Below are positions 1 to 11,006 of a stretch of 64,000 nt of DNA, piece by piece. The translations under genes and the position numbers were made by a program. Numbering within the stretch: the first letter of the stretch is position 1; every line of letters begins with the position of its first letter. A model generated the notes under the pieces. The model was not told the origin of the DNA and searched no databases. It saw only the letters and a program-made list of their open reading frames with translations. This DNA is from Eimeria necatrix (Eukaryota > Apicomplexa > Conoidasida > Eucoccidiorida > Eimeriidae): NCBI RefSeq assembly GCF_000499385.1, contig NW_013655239.1, positions 1 to 64,000 of the forward strand, read 5' to 3'.

Positions 1-2470
1 AAATGTCTTCATGAGTGTTGTACTGACGCTTTTGGCCGCGTTGACCTGTATACTTGTTGCAGTGGCGTCCGTTTTGCACAAAGTTGGGATCCCGGTGTGC
101 GACTACGCTACAGTACGCTTCATGGATGTAAATAGCTCTCACATTCTTGCTAAACTGTATGGTGAGGACAGTGAAATTTTTGAAGTAGCCAAAATATGCC
201 TATCGGCAACTGGTAGTGGAGAGCTCCTCCAGAACGAGGACGGTTCAAACCAAATAGACGAACTTGTGGAAACATTGGAATCTAAAAGGAAGGAAATATG
301 CAATTCGATTCCGGAGCCGGAAGAAACTGACTTCAATTTCCTCGGTAGGGAGGTTTTCGCAAACTTAGGAGAAGAAACAAATACTCTGGCTTGTCCTGAT
401 TTAATCAAAGCAGCCGCATGATCTTCCGGAAAATTCATAATGTTTTCCTATTATATACTTAGGTTGCGTGCCTGTCATGATATTCATCAGACTTTAAAAA
501 CCTTGATGAGGATGCAAGGCACCAGAGTTGGGCAGTATTATCGACGGAGACTACCGCCGGAACTTTTGAGGAAATCATCCAGGTAAGATATCTATACATA
601 GACAAGAAAACAATGAGGCTGCGGCGCCTTCAGCGTCCTTAGCTGCTTCACAGTTTGGCTTATATAGTAGAAACAAAAAAAACGGGAGCATTAACCGGAG
701 CAAAGATCGCCTTCGAGTACTTTTGAACCGGATGTTTTTGCTTCTGCAGAGCGGTATCCAAGATTTAGATTCCACAGTGACAATATCCGGCTCTAAGAAA
801 AAAATATATGGTATGGAAAGTGCTAGAAGCGCAATCAGACCTTGGAGAATCAGCATCAGCAACGCATCAAACCCGGGGAGCTTGATTATCACAAGCGAGG
901 CACCCACTGATGAACAACTTAACCAGTGGGCTACAGAGTGCAACAAAGCTAAGGTGAGCCACTCCTATACAGTTTCTTCCGGGGACGCTGAGGCTTCATG
1001 CATTTGCTCTTTTGCCCTTTTTCTCACAATTGAGCCATTCCTGACGGCTTCCGGTGAACAGGCCCTCCTTTTAGCCTTGTGTCTTCCGTCCAGGGTCAAG
1101 TGGAATGCGACAAGGTAAAGGCAGGCGTGCCGATACTGAAAAAAAGGATTTCCCTGCTGATTTCCCCTGCCCAGTGCTATTCTAGCTCAAGTGGATCTGT
1201 TGGGAGACCCTGCTCAGTTAAAGAGCTTATGGGAGGTTCGGGTGAATCCAGTGTGCCCCAAAATGCTCTTGACCGATCAGTTACCGCTGCTGCTGACTCA
1301 GGTGAGCTTTCAGGACTGTTTGGGATCTTAAGGGCAGAACTATAGGCCTAAATTGAAATTAAGGGCAGAAGAAAATACATTCTTCAGAGGAACTTTATTG
1401 CTGGCTGATTGTTTTGCTTTCCGATTCTAGTGAAGCGCCTGAGAGTCAAGATTGAAACCAGCAAAGATGCAGCATGTGAGTTTGTTTCTCTCCCTGCCTT
1501 TCCCTCGGCAGCCTATTGTTTCATGTTCAGAGAGCAAATGCCATTGATTTAGGATGGCCTTGGTACTATTGTGGCAATTTTCTTGGAGTGTGCTGTCAAA
1601 CACAGGCGCTGTGGCGGACGAAAGCATTACCACTGTACAAAACGAAGTGCTCAAGCTTAAACAGGGCAGCAACTGCAAATTCACACGGGACCGGATGATC
1701 CGACTGACCAATCACTTGTGTTACAATGCTATAGATAGCCTAAGTACAGTAAGTTTGACTTCTCTTTCCTGCTTTTCACTCATTATGCTCATTTGGCTAT
1801 GCACATGAGAAGAGAGCTGCATCCATTGTTACTGACTGTGGCGTGGGCGTCCCCCCGCAACCCTGCTTTTCCTTAGACGCTGGTGTTAGCTTGTTATTGG
1901 AAATGAGTATCATGCTTTGTGCAGGTGACTGCGCTATATTTTATACTGGCCCTTGCGATGATGCTGCTGGTAACGGTGCTTCTTATCCTTATTATCGAGT
2001 TACGTGATAATGATAAGTACGGATCCACACAGTGTGCTCCCGCAGAAGACCACTCAGTAGAAAAAGCGGGTTCAGATGTTGAGGCTCCCGTCGTGGCCAA
2101 TCCAGAAGAAACGAAAGAAGCAGATGGTAAAAAAGAACGTCACACACGCTTCCAAATGTAAAGAAATGTCGTTGTGATATCCTGGAGGCGTACGCTTCAC
2201 AGGGCAGTTCAAAGTCGTGCATATTCACCGTGCAATGTGCAGTGGAAGGTGCTAACTATGACTTGGTTACATTGGCTGTTTATGCAGCTGAGCAGGTTTA
2301 ATCTTGCAATCGGGTCTGTTGTGATGCGTTTCTGTGCAGTTGATGGCGCCGTCGATCCGGATACTGTTCATGAAGTCCCTCCAGCAGCCTCGGAAGATCC
2401 GGAAGCAGCACCGCATAGCCCGGAGAGTGCTTCAAAGGAAGATTTGAAAGCAACTGAGGAGGGCCCGTAG
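1..2470 (+). CDS. Polytopic membrane protein, 3' part of gene (prominin-like topology, tentative)
   Basis: The reading frame is open at base 1, so the 5' end lies outside the window. Eight exons close in phase: 1-344, 491-582, 750-953, 1094-1301, 1431-1475, 1606-1748, 1925-2126 and 2340-2470; most donors are GTRAG-like and all acceptors are AG. The product begins with a hydrophobic helix (about codons 1-20 of exon 1). A soluble loop of roughly 250 residues with several Cys and charged helical stretches follows (exons 1-6). A second strong membrane helix starts at 1931 (ALYFILALAMMLLVTVLLI), then comes an acidic, Pro/Glu-rich cytosolic tail ending EEGP. One large extracellular loop between the last two helices and a short cytosolic tail recall prominins, but this rests on topology and a Cys/Tyr pattern only. 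The last intron (2127-2339) is inferred because GTAAAA joins the acidic tail in frame; if unspliced, the protein stops at 2161. Confidence 0.6.
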
Positions 2471-2787
2471 CTTGGAAGGCTAATGAAGTTGCACGTGGGA
2501 AGCCTTTTTTCTTGTGCCCAGAGTGTTGGTGATTTAAGATGCTTCCTGTTTTAATGCATTTGACAATAATAGCCCCCTTTTTTATGTATTCACATGCAAA
2601 TTAGCCTGGAGTATACGTAGAGAAACTGCACTCACTTGTTCGTTGTTTTTGGCTGCCAGCGATAAAGAAAGCAGCTGACTTTCCTCCTTCAGTTAGGCGC
2701 TGGATTCAGTGTGTGCAAGAAAAGCGGATCTGTATGTGCAAGAACCCACACAAAGATACAAACTATACGGGAAAAGCAGTAGAAAAG

Positions 2788-3167
2788 ATGGAAGAGCCCG
2801 GCTTCTTGTTGGATCAGTTTGGAGAGCTGCATGAGTATCCCTTCAATCAAGTCGCTCTACGTGTTTTTCTTTTGCAAACATGTGTTTGGAGAAGCTGATA
2901 TGCGTCAATATACTTTGAATTATTGTAGGATTGGCATTTGGAGGGACTTGTCATCGTTCTCGTGAAGCGACTTATGAATATGACGCACATACTAACAGCA
3001 CGTTTGTGCAGGCTAATCGAAAGTATTTTGGCTATGACCTGCAACACAACTATGCGTTGCCCAGCTGCGCTGCCGTGCGCATCCGGATATGCGGTGCCGT
3101 GAAGCTAGAGGCAAAGAAGAGGACATTTAAGCCCTGGATGCCAAGTTATAAGCCTGTAGTGGCATGA
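2788..3167 (+). CDS. Small conserved-looking protein of unknown function, about 103 aa
   Basis: Proposed two-exon gene: ATG at 2788, exon 1 to 2860, a 68-nt intron (GTGTTT...TTGTAG), exon 2 2929-3167 with stop TGA. Phases match (one base left from exon 1, two at the start of exon 2). The product starts MEEPGFLLDQFGELHEYPFN and ends with the basic stretch KKRTFKPWMPSYKPVVA; it is rich in aromatic and basic residues, without signal peptide or membrane helix. The donor is weak, so the first exon could end elsewhere, but exon 2 has a long uninterrupted frame with non-random composition. I do not recognise the family; size and composition would fit a small organellar subunit, which is only a guess. 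Confidence 0.45.
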
Positions 3168-5859
3168 AAAACATAACCAATTTTTCCAAATGGAACTGAG
3201 ACAGGCGTCTGCGCGCCTGCTCGAACAGTTTCAGTTACTGTCGACAAAAGTTATAGGGAACCGAATATTTTTTAACGCGAAGCTTGCAATTACGCGTCCA
3301 TTAAATCTGCACAGGTAAGGAGAGCTTGTAGAAGACACCAAACAGCTCAATGAAGGATCCGTTTTAGCAAATCGTGATCCGTGTAGCATAGGGTGCATCA
3401 GCTATCATTCAAAGAAACATCAAGACGCTTGCTGCCAAGTATCCAGGATGCGCTGTGAGGTATAGACATGGCAACAGCGAATTCTTCTCAATTTTCAGGA
3501 CTCATTTGTGAAACATTATTAGATAACTGTACACCCAAGTGAATCAGTACCCAAAAAATCAGAGAGTATTAGACGATGGTGAGCGCACGAGTATATACCA
3601 TGGCCAGCGGAGGCCAGCTGCATACTGAAGGAGTGGCAGAAATACTGAGACTTACTAAGTGGTGCAAGAGCTTTGCCGACGCAGCCTGGACGATAGCATA
3701 TGGGATTAGATCTAGAGGCCGTCCATAAGAGTTGTACACCTAAATGCTTGCATACGCTGCTGGTGAGTTACTAGAAGAGGAATATATACATATACCCATC
3801 GGCTACCACAACCAGATCATCAGCCTCTCCGCGCAGAGTTAACAAGGAAGCGCTAGCCCTTGTAGCAGCCTTAGAAAAATGACACCACTTACCACGCGGT
3901 GAGAAAGCTGCTACCTACAGAAACCGTCACGTCTCAACATATTTACCGTGCGTTAGTATTTACAGTACGTAAGTGTCAGCTAATGCTTCCATAGCCGCCC
4001 GATGGCTGGCTCTTTCAGCATCGTATGGGTACAAGCTGCAAGCAGAAGGGTGATCGACTCTGGTGCAACGGACCCCCCTCATTCCGCTCTGCCAAGACTC
4101 GCAGTTGCAGATATACCGTCTCCTGAGCGTCATGTTTAGCCCAAAAGAGTGCTCAAAAATATACGGTATACTGGTGCACGCAGTGCATCAGAGAGCTTAG
4201 TAGGACGGCACTGATGCTACGGGCTGCGGAAGAAAGCAGGAATCCCTCTGCAGCACTTCGCACTTCACAACTGGAGCTGTTACCCCTACCTCTGCTACCA
4301 AGAACCATGGCACGCTTGACAGGGCATGGATGCCCTAATCTTCGATTGCATTTCCGGCTGCTCCCAGGTGTAACCGTGTCTTACGCCTTAGCGTGCAGAA
4401 GCGCACTGAGCGATGTACGTACAGCTACACCAGGACCCTAGGGGTAACATCACGCTACCAAGAACTAATGCTTTCGCATTGATATTCCAATGCGCAACCT
4501 AAATCTGGTTTACGACCTGTTAACAAGCTCAAAACTACAGCAGGAAACTTCTGCTTGCCCGTCTGCATTACACTGAGTGGAGCAACAGAGTCCTTGTAGC
4601 GGGCCGTTCCGCCATTATTCGGCCATTTAGTGTTGCTCACAGCACATGGAAATCTTCTCCATGTATTGGAACGAGTAGACCTGTGCTTCTAATGACGTGC
4701 TACACGATCCCTTCTCCACTGAGTGAACAGCCATGCCCTGCATCTGCCCGGATCCGCCCCTACTCAAATAAATGGTTGTTTCTGCTTTTCTTCTGCCAGG
4801 AAGCTGGGAAAGTGTGTGCTTACATCATATGGTATTCTGGTACACTCTAGTCCAGTCTCTTGAGACGACGCAACTTAGTCAAAGCGATCCGAGCCTTACG
4901 ACCAGTACCACTTAACAACACTGAATCAAACTAAGTCACGCAAACATTTGTTTCTGGATGTTGCTTTCGTGCCCTACTTCAACACATGCTTTAAGAGCAA
5001 ATATTTCCACGTGCTCTCAGCAACAGTAAACGGGCGAAGAAAGCGGAGCGGCCCACTACACCGACTCCTTTGCACCAGTCAATATAGTGCTGACAGAACA
5101 AGGAAGTAATGACCAGACGCAGTGGGTTGCTTTTTTTAGTCCCTTCAATGCCGATTATCTGCTTGTCAAATAGCGGACAAATTGGCAAAAGGAACGCTGC
5201 AATAATCATAGAGATCTGGGAGCTGCACCGCATGCATGTCCTTGGCTGCCCGAGGCTGCATGTAGTTGCTGTGCTGTGCCTTAGCTCACTGAGTGTAGTT
5301 TACCTTTTTCCCCCTTCAATACTAATTTTAACTGAAAATTCCCTCATACGAGGGATTTTCGTGTGGATTAACTCTTGGACGGTTCAACCATTGTCGACTG
5401 GGCCAGTGGATTACTTTACTGCGTGTCATGCACTCTGTGGCTTTCTCTACTGTTCTCGTCTAGCCGGAGCTTATATTTATACCTGTATACTCACCATACA
5501 CTGTGATTGAGATCTGCATATCATCTGGAGGGCATCACTCAATCAGGACGCACAGTCGTAATTCCCGCACGATCCGCCTGAGCCACGGGGCACAACTGCT
5601 CGTTGCTTTACGATACTCGCCTTCCACGCAGTGTGTGTTGAGGGTTCATAGAGGCCTGCCTTGATGTATAAACATATTTTTTTAGCTCCACTTGCTGTGG
5701 GGAACAAGGTGCCTCTCGCAAACGTCCCTGCGATTTACTGCTTCTTCAATAACGCGTCAAGCCGACTGTAGACTCCTCTATTGGAAAACGACTTTTTTGA
5801 CGCTGGGGGTTACTTAAACGCAGCGTGTGGTTGGGGGGACAGCGGCCCGCTCCTTTACG
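3168..5859. other. Intergenic stretch, no supported gene
   Basis: About 2.7 kb without a convincing exon. Frames beginning with ATG at 4214 (75 codons) and 5109 (133 codons, hydrophobic) have no recognisable motif, and the surrounding frames are closed. It presumably holds the 3' end of the small gene and the promoter and 5' UTR of the PPME1 gene. Confidence 0.5.
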
Positions 5860-8609
5860 ATGGACGCTTCCGAGTTATTTTCCATCTCATCGAGGCAGCC
5901 AGCCCGAATGCCTCCAGATATTAAAGAGCTTCCTCCGATAACGCGAGGCCGAAGCAGCAACTTTCCTGACCGAGTTGGCAGCCCATCAGAAAGCCCTCAC
6001 CAGTCTCGCCGGAAGTCGGCAGGTTGTTCTATGAGGCCAGTCAAGGAGGAACGGCAACAAGCGGAACCAGAGCATGCGCCTGAAGGGTCGGCAAACCACG
6101 CCAACTTGGATTATGAAACCGAGGCAGCTACTGAACATAGACCGCATTCACGACAGCCCCGTTCAGCGTCGTCCGCTCGACAGCGCACGGGTCGACACCG
6201 CGACGCACAGATGCCACACAGTGGCAGCAGCAGCAGGCGCTCAAGCTGCAATGCGTGGGTTTTTGCTACCAGTGTTTTGATGAAAACAAAAGTGGTGCAA
6301 CTACTTGCTTTTTATGCTTACTAGACGTGTCCAACTGCCTTGATTTCAGGTCGTGTGGGCCGTTGCCAACGTGGGACGAATTTTTTGAGAAATGCGAAGA
6401 CATCAGACCTTTAGAGAGCAGCGACGTAAGACAGCTTCTTAGCACACTAATGTGCTCCCTTCACATGAGCGGCATAGGTAGCATGAACTTGAAATCTACT
6501 TCGGTTTGACTGCAAGTTTCAGAACCTTTGGAAGGCTGGTGCTCGATGCCTGTAGAACAACGGCTAATACGTTTAGGAACCTGCGACTCTCACATTTATC
6601 TAAAGATGAGCCTGTTGCCCGTTGCGGCATGTGCGTCAACGCAGACATTTCGTGTCTATTCTAGTGGCTCGGCTGGACCTCTTCTCTTCCTTCTTCACGG
6701 AGCAGGTCACACGTCTTTGAGCTGGGCATGCTTCACGGTAGGCGAATCAGTGTCTTGGTGCACTTTCCCCCTGAAAAGACACCTATGAAATTCATTATTG
6801 CGATTGGGGTTTGCTTCCGCTGCGATGCATTGCTGCTGAATTCAGCGTCTGCTTCGCGATGGCTCGCTCCCGCTTCGTGTATTCGCGTATGATGCAAGAG
6901 GACACGGCGCGACCGTGTGCGCTGATGAGAAGAATTTGTCAGCAGAGGTCCTGACGGAAGATGGCATTGCAATCGTAAATTTTCTTTTCAATCGTTTGAC
7001 TCGGGAGGAATTGCCGCAGAGGACCGACATGCAGAAAGGACCAGTGCAGGATGGCAATGCTCGAGGAGAACCAAGTGTGCATCGAGACCCGGATTCTTTG
7101 CCGTCTGTAATCCTTGTGGGCCACAGGTTCGCACAGCCTGCAGAAAATTTGTGCCGCTGAAAGAACTCCAACTGGCCTTGGAGTGGGTTCTTTACGTAAC
7201 TGTGACGATGTTGTTTCTGCTCTTTTCATGTACAGCATGGGTGGAGCCATTGCCACGAGAATGGCCGCGTCGGGCCGAGTCCCACACCTAGACGGTTTAA
7301 TGGTTTTAGACGTTGTAGAAGGTACGCGCTTCTACCTGGATGGAGCGTGCTCTCTCTGTAGCGCTGGGCGTTCGGTTATCTCGCCACTGCTTACGTCGGG
7401 CGGCCAAGCCACATGAATTATCAGCCAGTGCTTGATGGCCGTGTGTTCTATGTGGCTTCAAAGGATATTTTGACACTCTCTGTTTACGTTTACAGGAACT
7501 GCACTGGCGGCTTTGCCACAGATGGCGGCCTTCGTCAGTCGCTTCCCTAGTCTTTTCACGAGCTGTAAAGAGGCTGTGAATTGGAGCATTTTTGCTGGGC
7601 TCTTGTGTAACAGGAGCAGTGCAGCGATCTCAATACCCTCGCAGCTCGTGAAGACTACAAGAGGTGCACTGCCCGCCAGCCATAAGGGTGCAGATAAGGG
7701 ACCCCCGGACGAAGAAGTTTGGTGAGCATCATAAAGCTTGGCCTCGTCTTCAACTTCTTTGGTCTTTAGCTCGAACGCTCTTCTCAGTGTTTCTCGTTTG
7801 AAGTGAAGGAAAGGCGCTGAACTATTGTCTCTGCTGGAACTGTTCAGGACATGGCGAGTTGACGTAATGGCCACAGAGCCATATTGGGAGGGTCCGTGCT
7901 GTCCCTCTACGCCTTGCTCCTTCAGACAACGTGTTCGCTAGGCCTTACTGTATACCAGCAATGACACTTCCGCCGATTTCCTGTTATGCTGTTCAGGTTG
8001 GTTCCGCGGGATGTCACATGCCTTTCTGTCGAGCCGCTGCGTCAAGATTTTAATATGCTCAAGCAGTGACCGTTTGGATAAGGAGTTGATGATAGCCCAC
8101 ATGCAGGTGATTAATTTTTCCACGAATGATTTAGTCTTCTGTATGCACTTGCTCAGTCTATATGTCTTCTGCGGAGAATTAGGACCTGCATCGCCATTGC
8201 GTCTGGCGACTCATCTGTGCAGGGGAAATTTCAAGTGCAGATCGTCAGCGGCTCAGGTCATGTAATCGAAGTGAGAATAGTCAAATACTTGAAGGCCTTG
8301 TTTCTGTAGTGGAGTTCTTAGCAATAGAAATTCTACGTTCTACCGTACCATGCGTTCTGCACAAGTCCTCGTTTTTTGCGAAGCCCTTTTGTTTAGGGGT
8401 TCCTGTGGTTGGTAGTTTTTTCAACCTTACCTGACACTGCATTTGCTGTGGCGAAGTGAAGCTAATGTTTCGGATCATGCCTGTTTCGGCTGCGTCGCTT
8501 TTTTCAGGAGGATCAGCCCGCTGAACTCTGCCGCGTCGTCCAGACATTTATTACTCGTTATCGGCTTCACCTTCCTCCGAGCCAGCGCGCAGGATTGATA
8601 CGTGGATAA
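5860..8609 (+). CDS. PPME1: Protein phosphatase methylesterase 1 (PPME1/PME-1)
   Basis: An alpha/beta hydrolase that removes the methyl ester from the C-terminal leucine of the PP2A catalytic subunit. Ten exons close exactly (1500 nt, 499 aa): 5860-6254, 6350-6425, 6606-6737, 6846-7126, 7236-7321, 7496-7721, 7848-7891, 7997-8106, 8223-8270, 8508-8609. Residues 1-132 are a Ser/Arg/Pro-rich, probably disordered extension. Family blocks follow in order: PLPTWDEFFEKCEDI, FRVYSSGSAGP, LLFLLHGAGHTSLSW, FAYDARGHGATV, VGH-SMGGAIATRMA, LDVVEGTALAALP, EPYWEGWFRGMS, SSDRLDKELMIAHMQ-GKFQ, SGSGHVIE-ED. The expected triad is visible: Ser in GHSMGG, Asp in LDVVEG, His in GSGHVIE. The catalytic Ser codon is split between exons 4 and 5 (AG|C). 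The exon 3 acceptor (TATCTAAAG) is the weakest; phase and homology support it. ATG 5860 is the first in the open frame. Confidence 0.93.
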
Positions 8610-11006
8610 AGGCTGTCGGTTCTAGCTGGAGGCGCCATTATGTCTGTGTCACATATCATCGCCACCGTAGCGCCGTCTCCACAGCAGCGCCTACTGAGTG
8701 CTCAGCAGATGCACACCAGTGGTTTTAAGTAAAAGTGGTGTGAATGGTGTTTTCACTGCAGTACTGTGACGAGCGCCTTTCAAGCAGATTACCACTTTCT
8801 AGAGCAACTGCTCTACTTGGAAAAGCAAATGCCTGCACGCGCTGTATTTCCACGTTGCACTGTTGAGGCGGCACAGTCGGTGAATGTAGCAGCCAGGAAG
8901 TTCAAGTAGCTTGAGAAACCTCATTTGGTACGGCAACAAGTGGCTGTGCAGGAAGACGATGCCTCGTAAGAAAGATTTGCTCACTGGCTTCCTCACGCTT
9001 TTGCAAGATGCGCTGTAGGAAGCGGGAATGTGGCCGGCAGCCGCTACTTGTAACCCTCTTAGGTACTATTAGAAAACGTGTTCATCCGCCATGTTTTTGA
9101 CTGAATTGCTGATATTTACGATATCGACGTGTAGATAGCAAATGGTAACTTGACAGGGCGCCGATGGGTGAGATCACATGTACTTGGGGACTGAGGAGAA
9201 CTCGATTTGTGGAAAATTTGTACATTTCAAGGTTCTTTTTCCTAACTTTTAGTAGCGATAGAAGTTTGCTGCCTGTATGCAAAGTCAAGCTCTCGGTGGA
9301 TACTGCGCCAGTTAGCAGGAAACAATGCGTGTTGGAAAGACGCAAATTCCTGTTTTTAACTCGCAGTGTTATGCGGTCCAAAAAGAGAATATTGCTGTGT
9401 GGTTCTTGGTAAAGAGCACTCCCCAACAAGCATCGGCCATAGTTTTTACTAGCAACTAGGGTGAGTAAGCACATCCTGCATGACAGTTGACGCCTTTTTC
9501 TGCTCGACGCCTTCAGGATGGGTATCTAGGCTGCATCCATGCCATAAATTCCCAGGCGTGCCACTGAGAAAGACGCTAACCGGCAAGCCTGCCAAACGGT
9601 CACCTGGGTAACACTGCATCTAACTGAATAGAGCTGGCCCAGAGTATTGCTCAATACGTTGCAACAGTGCGTCAGCGAAAGCAGCAGTTTCAGACCTTGG
9701 CGGACGGGAAGCAGGCGCATTTTCCACTGAGGGTACTCGCAGGAACCAGGGACGTTTGTTCCTTGGAGAGGCTTCTTTATACTACCGTGGGAGGAGTTGG
9801 GACTGCTCTGTGCCAGCAGGGACCTGTGAACGTTCGGTGACAGGCTACTGTTCGCAGCGATGGCGCTTCGTGCGTGTCGTACTGGCAGATGCGTCCACGT
9901 GCACGTTACACTTTGCTCTCGCTTGGGGCAGCGAGCCAACAAAGCGGCAGCTCTGATTTAGAGCTACTCAGCTGCTCATCAACGGGCTGGCCATGCTAGC
10001 TCAGTGTTCCTTTCTCATAAACGGACTGCATGGAACAAGATCTGCACAGATAGTTGTTTCCGCAATGCGCAAACCTATTGGGGCGACGGGGCTGGGTACC
10101 GCGGCGCAGCTGCGTTACCGTGGAGGAACGCCACAGCAAAGCGTTGGCAGCCGCGTCTCCTTTGTCTCACTTCTGAATTTGAGCTGGTGGTGCATACACA
10201 AAACTGTGATGTCAGCTTAGCCCTGAAGCTGAAGAGCTGGTTATTCGCCTCGATTTCCGTTTCAACGCTATGATTCGTCACCATGGTTTAGCTGCGTCAA
10301 TTTGTGCAAGGCGAAGCACCAACAGAAGCAGCCCTCATTACTCCTGCAGCTATGAAAGAAGTGGCGCTTATATGGGCGCAGTTACTGTTTGGCAACAGTT
10401 GCGAAAGTTTACGCGCTGCATAATCTAGAAAGCAATAATCACTGCCTTATTCATAGGCAACGTCACTAGATATGCGCCCTCTCGTTAGAGGAGGAATTCA
10501 CTAGTACGAGCATGATGATCCCCAATCGTTCCAGATATTTCAGGAGTCCCTGGGATAAATACACTAAACGTTTAATCAGTGGATATGTGGGCTCGTCGCC
10601 TCTTGTGTGTCGAACGTACAGGGGGACACCGGATTCAGTGTGCTGTACGGTGAGATACCTGATGCAGAGTTGTTCGGTTCGCACGGCTCGATCCAGCAGT
10701 GCACTGCCAGACCCTGGGCATTTCATGTTCAACCGTCGTGCCGTGAAGCCAAGTTGAAGAAAATGTAAATACCGTTGACTCCGAGAGCAACATCCGGACA
10801 GCCACTCACTCATCAACGATTTGCAGTGCCAAGGCTCACGTTCCTGATGGCCTCAAGCTGCAAAGAGTTGCTTCTGGAGACTCGCTCTCTATCCAAAGCT
10901 TGGCGGCGCGCCACTTTCTTCGAACGTACTACGGACAGCCTGAGAAGCCAGTAGCAAAGCGGCCCAACGCAAACGCGATAAGCTACTAAAAGGCATAATG
11001 CATTGT
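8610..11006. other. Intergenic region between convergent genes, no supported gene
   Basis: About 2.4 kb between the stop of PPME1 (+) and the stop of the helicase (-). The best open frame is on the minus strand, ATG 10813 to 10466 (115 codons), starting MSEWLSGCCSRSQRYLHFLQ. It is intact but has no motif or splice support, so I do not call it a gene. A minus frame at 9942-9526 looks random. The 3' UTRs of both flanking genes should lie here. Confidence 0.45.

Noticed and set aside
5109..5510. Plus-strand 133-codon hydrophobic frame as a gene
   Set aside because: No family motif, no signal-peptide order and no splice context; AT-rich non-coding DNA often gives such hydrophobic frames.
7458..7874. 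Minus-strand 138-codon frame
   Set aside because: It lies antisense over PPME1 exons 6 and 7, whose protein is clearly conserved.
9526..9942. Minus-strand 138-codon frame
   Set aside because: Starts with a non-ATG codon, composition looks random, and there are no splice-linked neighbours.
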